A DNA stretch of 8,857 nt from JBFFXF01 sp041569895. GTDB taxonomy: Bacteria; Planctomycetota; UBA8108; JACQVS01. Location: the NCBI GenBank assembly GCA_041569895.1, contig JBFFXF010000293.1, positions 1 through 8,857 of the forward strand. The letters are read 5' to 3'. Of this stretch, positions 1-6,277 are shown piece after piece (the first letter of the stretch is position 1; each line of letters opens with the position of its first letter). The position numbers and the translations under genes are program-made. The notes under the pieces are model-generated. The model was not told the DNA's origin. It saw only the letters and a list, made by a program, of their open reading frames with translations, and ran no database searches.

Positions 1-1
1 C

Positions 2-235
2 CATCGCCCGGGCGGCCTTCGCTTTCGCCTCTCGGCGAACCTCACTTGCGGTGCGATCTGCCGGGAGCACAGCGCGGCTCGCAACAACCGCGATTTCGAG
101 GGCGAAAAGCCGGGAATGGGCCTGCGTTTTTGCAACTGTCGGGTCCGACCCCGACTCCGATACCGGCGCTTGCTCTTTCCTGGGGGGATTGTAAAACTGA
201 CGCGGAGCCCGGGGGCACGGGCCGAGTCGCTTTGA
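2..235 (+). CDS. Possible 3' end of an upstream gene, weakly like the C-terminus of a formylglycine-generating-enzyme (FGE/SUMF1) fold protein
   Basis: This frame is open from the window edge to a TGA at 233-235, 19 bp before the GTG of the next gene. Of the three plus frames it has the highest G+C at third codon positions over the first ~46 codons (about 74 percent by hand count), lower than I would expect of a typical gene in this DNA. The translation has GG early, then CREHSAAR, then twelve residues, then GLRFC. The FGE/SUMF1 family ends with a similar CAAR-x12-GFRC pattern, which is the only reason for the name. Against it: the downstream half is arginine-rich and unlike any family end, it overlaps a promoter-like motif at 187-200, and no start is visible. 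The region may simply be noncoding leader. Low confidence. Confidence 0.22.
   Translation, partial: HRPGGLRFRLSANLTCGAICREHSAARNNRDFEGEKPGMGLRFCNCRVRPRLRYRRLLFPGGIVKLTRSPGARAESL
170..200 (+). promoter_or_regulatory. Candidate promoter for the LRR lipoprotein gene, with motif GATTGTAAAACTGA
   Basis: GATTGTAAAACTGA at 187-200 is an AT-rich island in GC-rich DNA, 54 bp upstream of the GTG at 255. TGTAAA (190-195) could act as a -10 element, and TTGCTC (170-175) is a poor -35 candidate with a short 14-bp gap. Almost the same motif (one A fewer) lies upstream of the DUF1553 gene on the minus strand at 6233-6221, again pointing into the gene. The recurrence is direct observation. The promoter role is inference. 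Confidence 0.4.
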
Positions 236-237
236 CG

Positions 238-247
238 AGGAGGAGGG
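238..247 (+). promoter_or_regulatory. Strong ribosome binding site deciding the GTG start at 255
   Basis: AGGAGGAGGG lies at 238-247, with AGGAGG at 241-246 and an 8-nt spacer to GTG at 255-257. This is a near-perfect Shine-Dalgarno sequence. It supports the rare GTG as the true start, which also gives a proper lipoprotein signal peptide. Confidence 0.8.
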
Positions 248-254
248 TTTACTG

Positions 255-1316
255 GTGAATCGATCGCTGCGCGAAGACATCCCGAGACGAAGTCGGCTTC
301 GGCCGTCGATCGCTCTCGCGGCCGTCGTCTTCTGCCTCGTTGCTCTCCTCGGCGGCTGTGGCGATGGCGACAGCGACGCGCCGACGCCAGCGGTCTCCGC
401 GCCGTCGACCGACTCGTCCCAGGAAGCGAAGCGTCCTTCGACTCCGGAGGAGCTCCAGGCGGCGCTGCGCGCGAAGAATCCGTCGTACGACGGGCTCGGC
501 ACGATCCGCTCGCTCGACGGGGTCCACCTCGAGGTCGGGCTCGGCGGCAAGGAGATCGACGACATCTCGCCGCTCGCCGGCCAGCCGGTCGGCGTCCTCG
601 ACCTCTCGATGACGCAGGTGAGCGACCTCTCCCCGCTCCGCGGCGCGCCGCTTGCCGCGATCATCCTCCGTGGCGCGCCGATTGGCGACCTGACGCCGTT
701 GCGGGGTCTGCCGATCCGCAGTCTCGACCTCCTCCAGACGCGCGTCAGCGACCTCGGCGCGCTGGCCGGCATGCCGCTCGTCGAGCTTTTCCTCGACGAG
801 ACCCGCGCCTCCGACCTCACTCCCTTGCGCGGCGCGCCGCTCCAGAAGCTCTACCTGAACAAGACCCCCGTGCGATCGATCGAGCCGTTGCGCGGCATGC
901 CGCTCGTCGAGCTCAACCTCTTCGGGACGCGCGTCAGCGACCTCGAGCCGCTCGCCGGCGCGCCGCTCCGCATGCTCTGGCTGAACGAGACGCCGGTCAC
1001 CGACATCGCCCCCCTCGCGGGAGCGCCGCTCGTCAGCCTGACGCTCCACCGCACGCAGGTCGCCGACCTCGAGCCGCTCGCCGGCTCGTCACTCCAGCGA
1101 CTCCACATCGCCGAGACCCCGGTCACGGACCTGACGCCGATCCTCGGCCTGCCGCTGACCCGGCTGATCCTCACCCCGAGCCGCATCGAACGCGGTCTCG
1201 AGGGCCTGCGCGCGATCCCCACCCTGCGCGAGCTCGACACGGCATTCGAACCGGAGAAACGCCCGACGATGGCGCCGGAGGAGTTCTGGAAGAAACTGGA
1301 CGCGGGAGAGCTCTGA
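255..1316 (+). CDS. Leucine-rich repeat lipoprotein with ten 21-residue repeats
   Basis: A 353-residue exported lipoprotein, probably a protein-binding scaffold. Residues 1-34 form a signal peptide with a basic N-region (RRSRLR) and hydrophobic core, ending in the lipobox LGGC with Cys35 as the lipidation site. A Ser/Pro/Thr-rich linker follows to about residue 62, then a cap containing EELQAALRAKNP. Residues 103-312 are ten exact 21-residue repeats of the pattern D-L-x-P-L-x-G-x-P-L-x-x-L-x-L-x-x-T-x-V-x. The end reverts to a looser repeat and the tail PEEFWKKLDAGEL. I associate this cap-repeat-tail plan with planctomycete and related LRR proteins, often fused to kinases; here there is no kinase. 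GTG start supported by the RBS. It is followed by an intergenic element, so it may be monocistronic. The LRR and lipoprotein calls are firm; the ligand is unknown. Confidence 0.9.
   Translation: MNRSLREDIPRRSRLRPSIALAAVVFCLVALLGGCGDGDSDAPTPAVSAPSTDSSQEAKRPSTPEELQAALRAKNPSYDGLGTIRSLDGVHLEVGLGGKEIDDISPLAGQPVGVLDLSMTQVSDLSPLRGAPLAAIILRGAPIGDLTPLRGLPIRSLDLLQTRVSDLGALAGMPLVELFLDETRASDLTPLRGAPLQKLYLNKTPVRSIEPLRGMPLVELNLFGTRVSDLEPLAGAPLRMLWLNETPVTDIAPLAGAPLVSLTLHRTQVADLEPLAGSSLQRLHIAETPVTDLTPILGLPLTRLILTPSRIERGLEGLRAIPTLRELDTAFEPEKRPTMAPEEFWKKLDAGEL
561..1190 (+). repeat. Ten tandem 63-bp LRR-coding units, with a 126-bp higher-order period
   Basis: Units begin at 561 and every 63 bp after it, with no insertion or deletion in ten units. 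Units 4-5 and 6-7 resemble each other as pairs: both pairs carry GMPLVEL in the first unit and an LNxTPV core in the second. The 20-mer gacctcgagccgctcgccgg occurs exactly at 939-958 and 1065-1084, which is 126 bp apart. This suggests growth by duplication of two-unit blocks as well as of single units. The DNA of other units has diverged, so the array is old or selected at protein level. Confidence 0.85.
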
Positions 1317-1318
1317 CC

Positions 1319-1338
1319 CGTTCCCGTTCCCGTGCCCG
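1319..1338 (+). repeat. GTTCCC-type intergenic repeat, copy 1
   Basis: The sequence cgttcccgttcccgtgcccg starts 2 nt after the stop codon of the LRR lipoprotein gene. It matches 8838-8857 at 18 of 20 positions, and that copy also follows a stop codon closely. It is made of CGTTCC/CGTGCC-like hexamers without a hairpin or T-run, so it does not look like an intrinsic terminator. Confidence 0.6.
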
Positions 1339-1380
1339 ACGGGCTGCTCCACTCCGACCGCGAGACCCTGCAACGGATCT

Positions 1381-1571
1381 ATAAGGAAAGCAGGAAGAAG
1401 AGGAAGGCAGGAAAAGAAGGGCACGGCGTGGGGAACGGAGGCAACGGAAGCACCACGCCGAACCGCGAAGCCTGACCTCTCGGCTCTGTTCGAAGAGCTC
1501 GAACGAAACCCACTGAACTCGACCCCATCCTCCTCCGTTTCCTGCCTTCCTGAGTTTCCTGCCTTCCTTAT
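1381..1571. repeat. 191-bp inverted-repeat element built from AGGAA(A/G)GCAGGAA copies
   Basis: The left arm 1381-1416 and the right arm 1536-1571 are inverted copies matching at 30 of 36 positions, with most mismatches clustered at arm positions 17-20. Each arm contains two direct copies of the 13-mer AGGAA(A/G)GCAGGAA, at 1384-1396 and 1401-1413, and in reverse complement at 1539-1551 and 1556-1568. The 119-bp interior has two smaller inverted repeats: CGGCGTGG/CCACGCCG (1424-1431 and 1453-1460) and GTTCGA/TCGAAC (1488-1493 and 1499-1504). No coding frame is convincing and no clear target-site duplication is visible. It could be a MITE-like or REP-like element, or a structured RNA; which one cannot be decided here. 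Confidence 0.6.
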
Positions 1572-1675
1572 GAGTCGTCTTCCAGGAAACCTCCGACGTT
1601 ATCACCCCCGAGATTTGCCCCCCCGTCCTCCCGAAGGTACTCTTCTCCGGGTCGCAGTCACTGGAGGGTGCAGTC
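1572..1675. other. Leader region before the NTF2-like gene, no clear promoter
   Basis: Together with the repeat and inverted-repeat element this completes the 359-bp gap 1317-1675. I see no convincing -35/-10 pair and no copy of the GATTGTAAA motif. The only clear signal is GGAGG at 1663-1667, a Shine-Dalgarno sequence 8 nt before the ATG at 1676. Confidence 0.5.
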
Positions 1676-2197
1676 ATGGGATCTCCGGGGCGTCTCATCG
1701 CCGGAGTCATCGTCGCGGTCGTCGTCGCGAGCACGGACCAGCTCGCGGCGAGCGCCACCGTCACGTGGCGCAATTACGTCGCCGCGGCCGGCGAGAAGGA
1801 CGAGAACGACATCCTCGCCTGCTACTCGACCCGCCTGAAGGAGCAGATCGAGGAGCGTGGCGTTCGCTTCGGCGTCCATGTCGAGGAGATCCACGGGCTC
1901 CTCCACCGTGATTTCCGTGTTCGCGTGGTCGGGACGCGACGCGACGGGGAGCGCAAGATCATCACGGTGCGCTTCCAGGAGAAGAAGAACCGCAAGAACC
2001 ACTTCGAGGCCGAGGTCATCCTCGTCAAGGAGGACGGCCGCTGGTTGATAGATCGGCCGCCCGCGGCGCTGCCCGAGCCGTCGTACTGGGAGCGGCGGCT
2101 GAAGTCGATCGGCGGCGTCCCGGCGCTCATCGGCATCGGCGCGGGGGCGATCGTGCTGCTCTTCGTGCTGCGGAAGGTGCTCCGCACCGAGGAGTGA
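1676..2197 (+). CDS. Small envelope protein with NTF2/SnoaL-like domain and C-terminal membrane anchor
   Basis: A 173-residue protein of unknown specific function. Residues 6-26 are hydrophobic (GVIVAVVVAS core) and could be a signal peptide or a first membrane segment. Residues 28-128 resemble the NTF2/SnoaL/DUF4878-type alpha-beta cone fold: a helical start (TWRNYVAAAGEKDENDILACYS) followed by strands ending in the typical VILVKEDGRWLID. Residues 147-165 form one membrane helix followed by RKVLR, so the domain should lie outside the cytoplasm with the tail inside. Such domains often act as small binding or scaffold modules, and no catalytic residues can be assigned. The start is supported by GGAGG with an 8-nt spacer. 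The gene converges on the DUF1501 gene with only 41 bp (2198-2238) between stops, and no hairpin-plus-T-run terminator is visible there. Confidence 0.8.
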   Translation: MGSPGRLIAGVIVAVVVASTDQLAASATVTWRNYVAAAGEKDENDILACYSTRLKEQIEERGVRFGVHVEEIHGLLHRDFRVRVVGTRRDGERKIITVRFQEKKNRKNHFEAEVILVKEDGRWLIDRPPAALPEPSYWERRLKSIGGVPALIGIGAGAIVLLFVLRKVLRTEE

Positions 2198-2238
2198 GTC
2201 CCGGTCGGCTCACGCGATCCTTCTCGCCCAAATGAGTC

Positions 2239-3750
2239 TCAGGCGATGATCCCGCGGATCGGCTCGCCGATCTCGATCGCCAGTCGCTTCCGACCGGGGA
2301 TCTCGAGCCGCTTCGCGTCGAGGCCGAGCTGGTGCAGCACGGTCGCGTGCAGGTCCGCGACGTAGTGGCGGTCCTCGACCGCGTGGAAGCCGAGCTCGTC
2401 GGTGGCCCCGTGCGCGATGCCCCCACGGAGGCCCCCGCCGGCAGCCCAGACCGAGAAACCGTACGGGTGGTGGTCGCGGCCGTTGGAGTTCTGCGCGCCG
2501 GGCGTGCGGCCGAACTCGGTGCCCCACACGACGATCGTCTCGTCGAGGAGGCCGCGACGCTTGAGGTCACGGATCAGCCCGGCGATCGGCCGGTCGACCT
2601 CGGCGCACAGTCGCTCGTGCCCCTTCTTCAGGTTGCTGTGGCCATCCCAGCGACCGGCGCCGCCGTTCGATCCGTGGAAGACCTGGACGAAGCGCACGCC
2701 CCGCTCGACGAGCCGCCTCGCGGCGAGGCACAACGAGCCGAAGTCGCGGCTGACGTCCCGGTCGAGCCCGTAGAGCGAGCGCGTGCTCTCCGGCTCGCCG
2801 TCGAAGTCCATCACCTCGGGCACCGCCATCTGCATCCGGAAGGCGAGCTCGTACGACTCGATGCGCGCCCGCAGCGCCGGGTCGTCCGGGTAACGCGCCG
2901 CGGAAAGGCGGTTCAGCCTGTCGAGCAGCCGGAACTCGCCCGCCTGCTCCTCGCGGAAGACCCCGGGTCCCGGCGAGACGAACGGAAGCGGCGAGCGCGG
3001 ATCGACGTCGAGACGCACACCGCTGTGCTCCGGGCCGAGGTAGTTCGCGCCGTGCGCGCCGTTGCCGCCGCAGCAGTCCGCGATCGGCTCGCCGAGGACG
3101 ACGAACTGCGGCAGGTTGTCGTTCAGCGAGCCGAGCCCGTAGTGCACCCACGATCCGATCGTCGGGAAGAAACCGTCGAGCGAGTGCCGCCCGGTGTGGA
3201 ACTGGAGCTGCGCGCCGTGGTTGTTGTCGGTGGTCCACATCGACCGTACGACGGCGATCTCGTCGATGACGCCGGCGACGTCCGGCCACCAGTCGCTCAC
3301 GGCGATGCCGTTCACGCCGTGCCGGCGGTACCCCGCCTGGAGCGGATAGATCTTCTTGCGGATGTGCCCGTTGGCGTCGTCGGGCACGACGATGCGGACG
3401 TTCTCCTCGACGAACGGGTTGGTGAGCGCATCGGCGTATGGCGTGTCTCCGATCTCCTTGCCGGCGTGCTCGACCAGCGCCGGCTTCGGGTCGAAGCTCT
3501 CGACGTGACTCGTGCCGCCGACCATGAAGAGCCAGATGACGCTCTTCGCGCGCGGAACCAGGCTGGTGGCGGCGCCGGCGGGCTCCGCGGCGCGCGCGAT
3601 GCCATCGCGCCAGAGCATCGAGCCGAGCGCGAGCCCCGTGAACCCCATGCCGACGTCGGCGAGAAAGGCGCGACGGTGGACGCCGCCGCAGCACCCGCCG
3701 GCGGTCGATCGCGGGTTTCTCGAACGTTGTGGTCTCGAAGCGTGGCTCAT
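2239..3750 (-). CDS. DUF1501 family protein with Tat signal, alkaline-phosphatase-like fold
   Basis: A 503-residue exported protein, full length for DUF1501 (PF07394). Residues 20-55 form a twin-arginine signal: CCGGVHRRAFL with Arg26-Arg27, then a hydrophobic stretch and a small-residue end (IARAA). The C-x4-RR-x-F-L arrangement is common in planctomycete members. Conserved motifs follow: GGTSHVESFDPKP (78-90), RWDGHSN (367-373), WGTEFGRTP (409-417), GRDHHP (424-429) and DLHATVLHQLGLD (466-478). DUF1501 is, to my knowledge, classed with the alkaline phosphatase/sulfatase superfamily, and the Asp/His motifs could hold metals, but the reaction is not established. It is second in a minus-strand unit, 17 bp after the stop of the DUF1553 gene, with GGGGGA as a plausible RBS in that gap. 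Folding before Tat export would fit a cofactor-loaded enzyme. Confidence 0.92.
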   Translation of the reverse strand: MSHASRPQRSRNPRSTAGGCCGGVHRRAFLADVGMGFTGLALGSMLWRDGIARAAEPAGAATSLVPRAKSVIWLFMVGGTSHVESFDPKPALVEHAGKEIGDTPYADALTNPFVEENVRIVVPDDANGHIRKKIYPLQAGYRRHGVNGIAVSDWWPDVAGVIDEIAVVRSMWTTDNNHGAQLQFHTGRHSLDGFFPTIGSWVHYGLGSLNDNLPQFVVLGEPIADCCGGNGAHGANYLGPEHSGVRLDVDPRSPLPFVSPGPGVFREEQAGEFRLLDRLNRLSAARYPDDPALRARIESYELAFRMQMAVPEVMDFDGEPESTRSLYGLDRDVSRDFGSLCLAARRLVERGVRFVQVFHGSNGGAGRWDGHSNLKKGHERLCAEVDRPIAGLIRDLKRRGLLDETIVVWGTEFGRTPGAQNSNGRDHHPYGFSVWAAGGGLRGGIAHGATDELGFHAVEDRHYVADLHATVLHQLGLDAKRLEIPGRKRLAIEIGEPIRGIIA

Positions 3751-3767
3751 GGGAATCCCCCGGCCGA

Positions 3768-6194
3768 TCAGCGAATGGTGACGAAGTCGTTGTGGTTGAT
3801 GAGCACGTGCACCAGGCTCTCGCGAGCGCGCCGGGCGGGCTCGTCAGCAGCTGACACCGCGACGTCCGGCCCGGACGCGAACGCCGCGAGACCGTCCCGC
3901 GACGCGAGCAGCCGCTCCTGTTCCTCGAGAAAGCGCATGCACTCCACCAGCTCCTCCTCGGCCGGCGGGCGGCCGAGCACGCGCTCGAACGCCGAGCGGA
4001 CGAACGCCGTGGCGTCGTCGCCCGCGCCGGCGGCGAGGCTCGCGGCGAGGCGGCGCGACTGCTCGCGCGCCAGCGCGCTGTTGACCAGCGCCAGCGCCTG
4101 TTGCGGCACCACCGTCTCGTCCCGATCGTAGCACTCGAAGACGCTCGGGCCGTCGAAGACCTGCAGGAAGCGCATGTACTTCTCGTGCGCGTGGCGATAG
4201 TAGATGCTGCGCCGCGTCGTCGTCATTCCCTTCGCGGCATCGAGCTCCGGGCCGCCCATCGTCGAGTCGAGCCGGCCGGCGACGGCGAGGACGCTGTCGC
4301 GCACCACTTCCGCCTCCATGCGCCGCGCGTTCATGCGCCAGAGGAAGCGGTTATCCGGATCAACGGCGAGGTTGTCGTCGAGCCCGTGCGCCGACGATGA
4401 CATGCGCCAGGCCGACGAGGCCACGATGAGGCGATGGATCGCCTTCATGCTCCAGCCGCTCTCCATCAGCTCGACGGCGAGCCAGTCGAGGAGGTCGGCG
4501 TGCTCCGGCTCCCGTCCGTTGAGCCCGAAGTCGAACAGCGTCGGCACCAGCGGGCTCCCGAAGTGACGCGACCAGATGTGATTCACCGCGACTCGCGCCG
4601 CGAGCGGATTGCGCCGGTCGACGATCCAGCGCGCCAGAGCGAGCCGCCGGCCGCTCGACGTGCGCGGATGGGACGGACCGAGCGGCGTGTACTCCGAGCT
4701 CACCTCGCCGAGCGCCTTCCGCGCCGTCGCCAGTTGCTTCTCGGCGCCGTCGAGCTGCTTCCTCGCCGCCTCGAGCTTCTTCTCATCGCCGCCCTCGTGC
4801 TTCCCGACCTCGACCCGCGCTCGCGCCACCGCCTCCTCGGCGCGCGCGACGGTGAGCCAGCGCTCGGCGCGGGACGCCTCGAGCGCGAGCGCGTCCGCCC
4901 CGGTCTTCGCGTCGGTCTCTCCGTCAGCCGCGCCGGTCACCGCACGCCCGTGGCGCGCGTTGTCAGCGGCGATTCGCGCCCGCACCGCGCTCAGGGCGCG
5001 GGTCGACGTCTCGAGCGCGAGCTCGGCGACGACCAGCCCGTCCGCCGCGCCGTCGGAGCCCGCGATCACCGCGGCGCGCGCCGCCTCGAGCTCGGCGCCC
5101 GCGCGTGTCACCGCTCCCTGCGCGGCGGCGATCTCCTCCGCCTGGACGAAGTCGCGGAGCGACGGCGTGTGGGCCTCCGGCGGCAGCTCGACCGGCTCGA
5201 TCTCGATGCCGCCCGGCGCGAGGACCTCGGGGAGCCCCGGCGCGATCGGCGTGTCCTTCTCGGGCAGCTTGTCGTTGCCGCGAACGAAGAGAAACGTCGG
5301 CGTGTCGAGATCGGCGTCGTAGGCGCGCACCAGTCCAGCCTTCGCGGTGTCCGGCTCGCCCTCGAGGCGGTCGAGGCGCACCCGGTGCGGCTCGAAGAAG
5401 GCGCGGAAGCGGTAGTAGTCCCGCTGGGGGATCGGGTCGTACATGTGCTCGTGGCAGCGCGCGCAGTTCATCGTCACGGCGAGGAACGCCTTCGCGGTGT
5501 GCTCCACCGTGTCGTCGAGCCAGGTGTTCCGGTTGAACTTGTAGTAGTTGCGCGCGAGGAAGCCGGTGGCCCGCAGCGCCCGCGGATCCGTGGGCGCTGC
5601 CTCGTCCGCGGCGAGCATCTCGACGACCATGCGGTCGTAGGGTCGATCCTCGTTCAGCGACTCGATGATCCAGTCGCGCCACCGCCATATGTGCGGCTGG
5701 CTGTTGCGGATCTCCTTCCCGTAGCCGTACCAGTCGCTGTACCGCCAGACGTCCATCCAGTGCCGCGCCCAGCGCTCGCCGTGCCACGGACTGGCCAGCA
5801 GCTCATCGAGAGCGAGCTCGACGGCGGCGGGCGAGCGATCGTCGAGGAACCGACGGATCGACGCCGGGTCGGGCGGCAGACCGACGAGGTCGAGCCAGAG
5901 CCGCCGTAGCAGCGTGCGCCGGTCAGCGGGCGCGGCCGGTCGCAGGCCGAGCCGGACATGCTCGCGCGCCACGAAGGCGTCGATGGGGTTGCGGATCTCG
6001 AAGCCCGGCGCGGGGACGTCGGGCACCGGCGGACGCACGGGCGGCTGGAAGGCCCAGTGCTTCCGGGAGCGCGCGTCGTCGGGCTTCCCAGCGCTCTCCT
6101 CGTTCTCGGCCGCGATGCCGCGGCGCGTGGCGGCGGGCGCGAGCGCGATCGCCGCCAGGGCGAGAAGGACGATGAGTCGGCGCGTCCTGGTCAT
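3768..6194 (-). CDS. DUF1549/DUF1553 (PSCyt2-PSD1) protein with c-type haem motif
   Basis: An 808-residue exported protein typical of planctomycetes. Residues 1-30 form a Sec signal peptide. The PSCyt2 domain (DUF1549), about 66-270, has the family features DLVGLPPDP, RWARHWMDVWRYSDWYGYG and CARCH at 244-248 followed by EHMYDPIPQRDYY; CxxCH is a covalent haem c attachment motif. Residues about 346-497 are Ala/Glu/Lys/Arg-rich and predicted coiled coil. The PSD1 domain (DUF1553), about 510-800, has RRLALARWIVDRRNPLAARV, NHIWSRHFG, FDFGLNGREPEH and a late VPQQALALVNS. The N-terminal PSCyt1 cytochrome domain found in many relatives is absent. It is first in the unit with the DUF1501 gene. The family's reaction is unknown; electron transfer or binding at the cell surface is inference. 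The upstream SD (GCAGG) is weak. Confidence 0.93.
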   Translation of the reverse strand: MTRTRRLIVLLALAAIALAPAATRRGIAAENEESAGKPDDARSRKHWAFQPPVRPPVPDVPAPGFEIRNPIDAFVAREHVRLGLRPAAPADRRTLLRRLWLDLVGLPPDPASIRRFLDDRSPAAVELALDELLASPWHGERWARHWMDVWRYSDWYGYGKEIRNSQPHIWRWRDWIIESLNEDRPYDRMVVEMLAADEAAPTDPRALRATGFLARNYYKFNRNTWLDDTVEHTAKAFLAVTMNCARCHEHMYDPIPQRDYYRFRAFFEPHRVRLDRLEGEPDTAKAGLVRAYDADLDTPTFLFVRGNDKLPEKDTPIAPGLPEVLAPGGIEIEPVELPPEAHTPSLRDFVQAEEIAAAQGAVTRAGAELEAARAAVIAGSDGAADGLVVAELALETSTRALSAVRARIAADNARHGRAVTGAADGETDAKTGADALALEASRAERWLTVARAEEAVARARVEVGKHEGGDEKKLEAARKQLDGAEKQLATARKALGEVSSEYTPLGPSHPRTSSGRRLALARWIVDRRNPLAARVAVNHIWSRHFGSPLVPTLFDFGLNGREPEHADLLDWLAVELMESGWSMKAIHRLIVASSAWRMSSSAHGLDDNLAVDPDNRFLWRMNARRMEAEVVRDSVLAVAGRLDSTMGGPELDAAKGMTTTRRSIYYRHAHEKYMRFLQVFDGPSVFECYDRDETVVPQQALALVNSALAREQSRRLAASLAAGAGDDATAFVRSAFERVLGRPPAEEELVECMRFLEEQERLLASRDGLAAFASGPDVAVSAADEPARRARESLVHVLINHNDFVTIR

Positions 6195-6220
6195 TTTTCT
6201 GCCTGCTCCCGGAACGGCGA

Positions 6221-6252
6221 TCAGTTTACAATCGGTCGGGTTTTCGAGGCAA
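6221..6252 (-). promoter_or_regulatory. Candidate promoter for the DUF1553-DUF1501 unit, with motif GATTGTAAACTGA
   Basis: On the minus strand GATTGTAAACTGA runs from 6233 to 6221 and ends 26 bp before the ATG at 6194. TGTAAA could be the -10, with TTGCCT (6252-6247) as -35 at a 16-bp spacing. The motif repeats the one at 187-200 apart from one A. Read on the plus strand the same bases give TACAAT (6227-6232), 45 bp before the S1 gene ATG, a 5-of-6 match to TATAAT but without a good -35. The 83-bp divergent gap therefore could serve both directions. Confidence 0.45.
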
Positions 6253-6277
6253 CGTCGATCCTCCTCCGGGCGCCAGA

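Noticed and set aside
46..258. Small plus-strand frame of 70 codons before the LRR gene
   Set aside because: It has no RBS, low third-position G+C (about 59 percent by hand count) and overlaps the start of the real gene.
249..1049. Minus-strand frame with repetitive Glu/Arg-rich product opposite the LRR gene
   Set aside because: Its repeats only mirror the 63-bp LRR units on the other strand.
1381..1571. Reading the inverted-repeat element as a CRISPR array or an intrinsic terminator
   Set aside because: The repeats are inverted, only four short copies exist with no regular spacers, and the 119-bp loop and lack of a T-run do not fit a terminator.
1570..1911. Plus-strand frame beginning at the edge of the inverted repeat
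   Set aside because: No RBS, an Arg/His-rich product, and it overlaps the NTF2-like gene, which has a good RBS and a coherent fold pattern.
2198..2238. A bidirectional terminator between the converging genes
   Set aside because: The 41-bp gap has no stable hairpin with a T-run on either strand that I can find by eye.
2332..4131. A 599-codon open frame on the plus strand opposite the DUF1501 gene and the end of the DUF1553 gene
   Set aside because: It lies antisense to two strongly recognised families and crosses their boundary. Its product is rich in Val, Arg, Ala, Glu and Asp without any domain, as expected of a complement frame in GC-rich DNA.
4434..5909. A 491-codon open frame on the plus strand inside the DUF1553 gene
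   Set aside because: Antisense shadow of a conserved domain protein. The translation is Arg/Glu/Val-rich and low in complexity, with no signal or motif.
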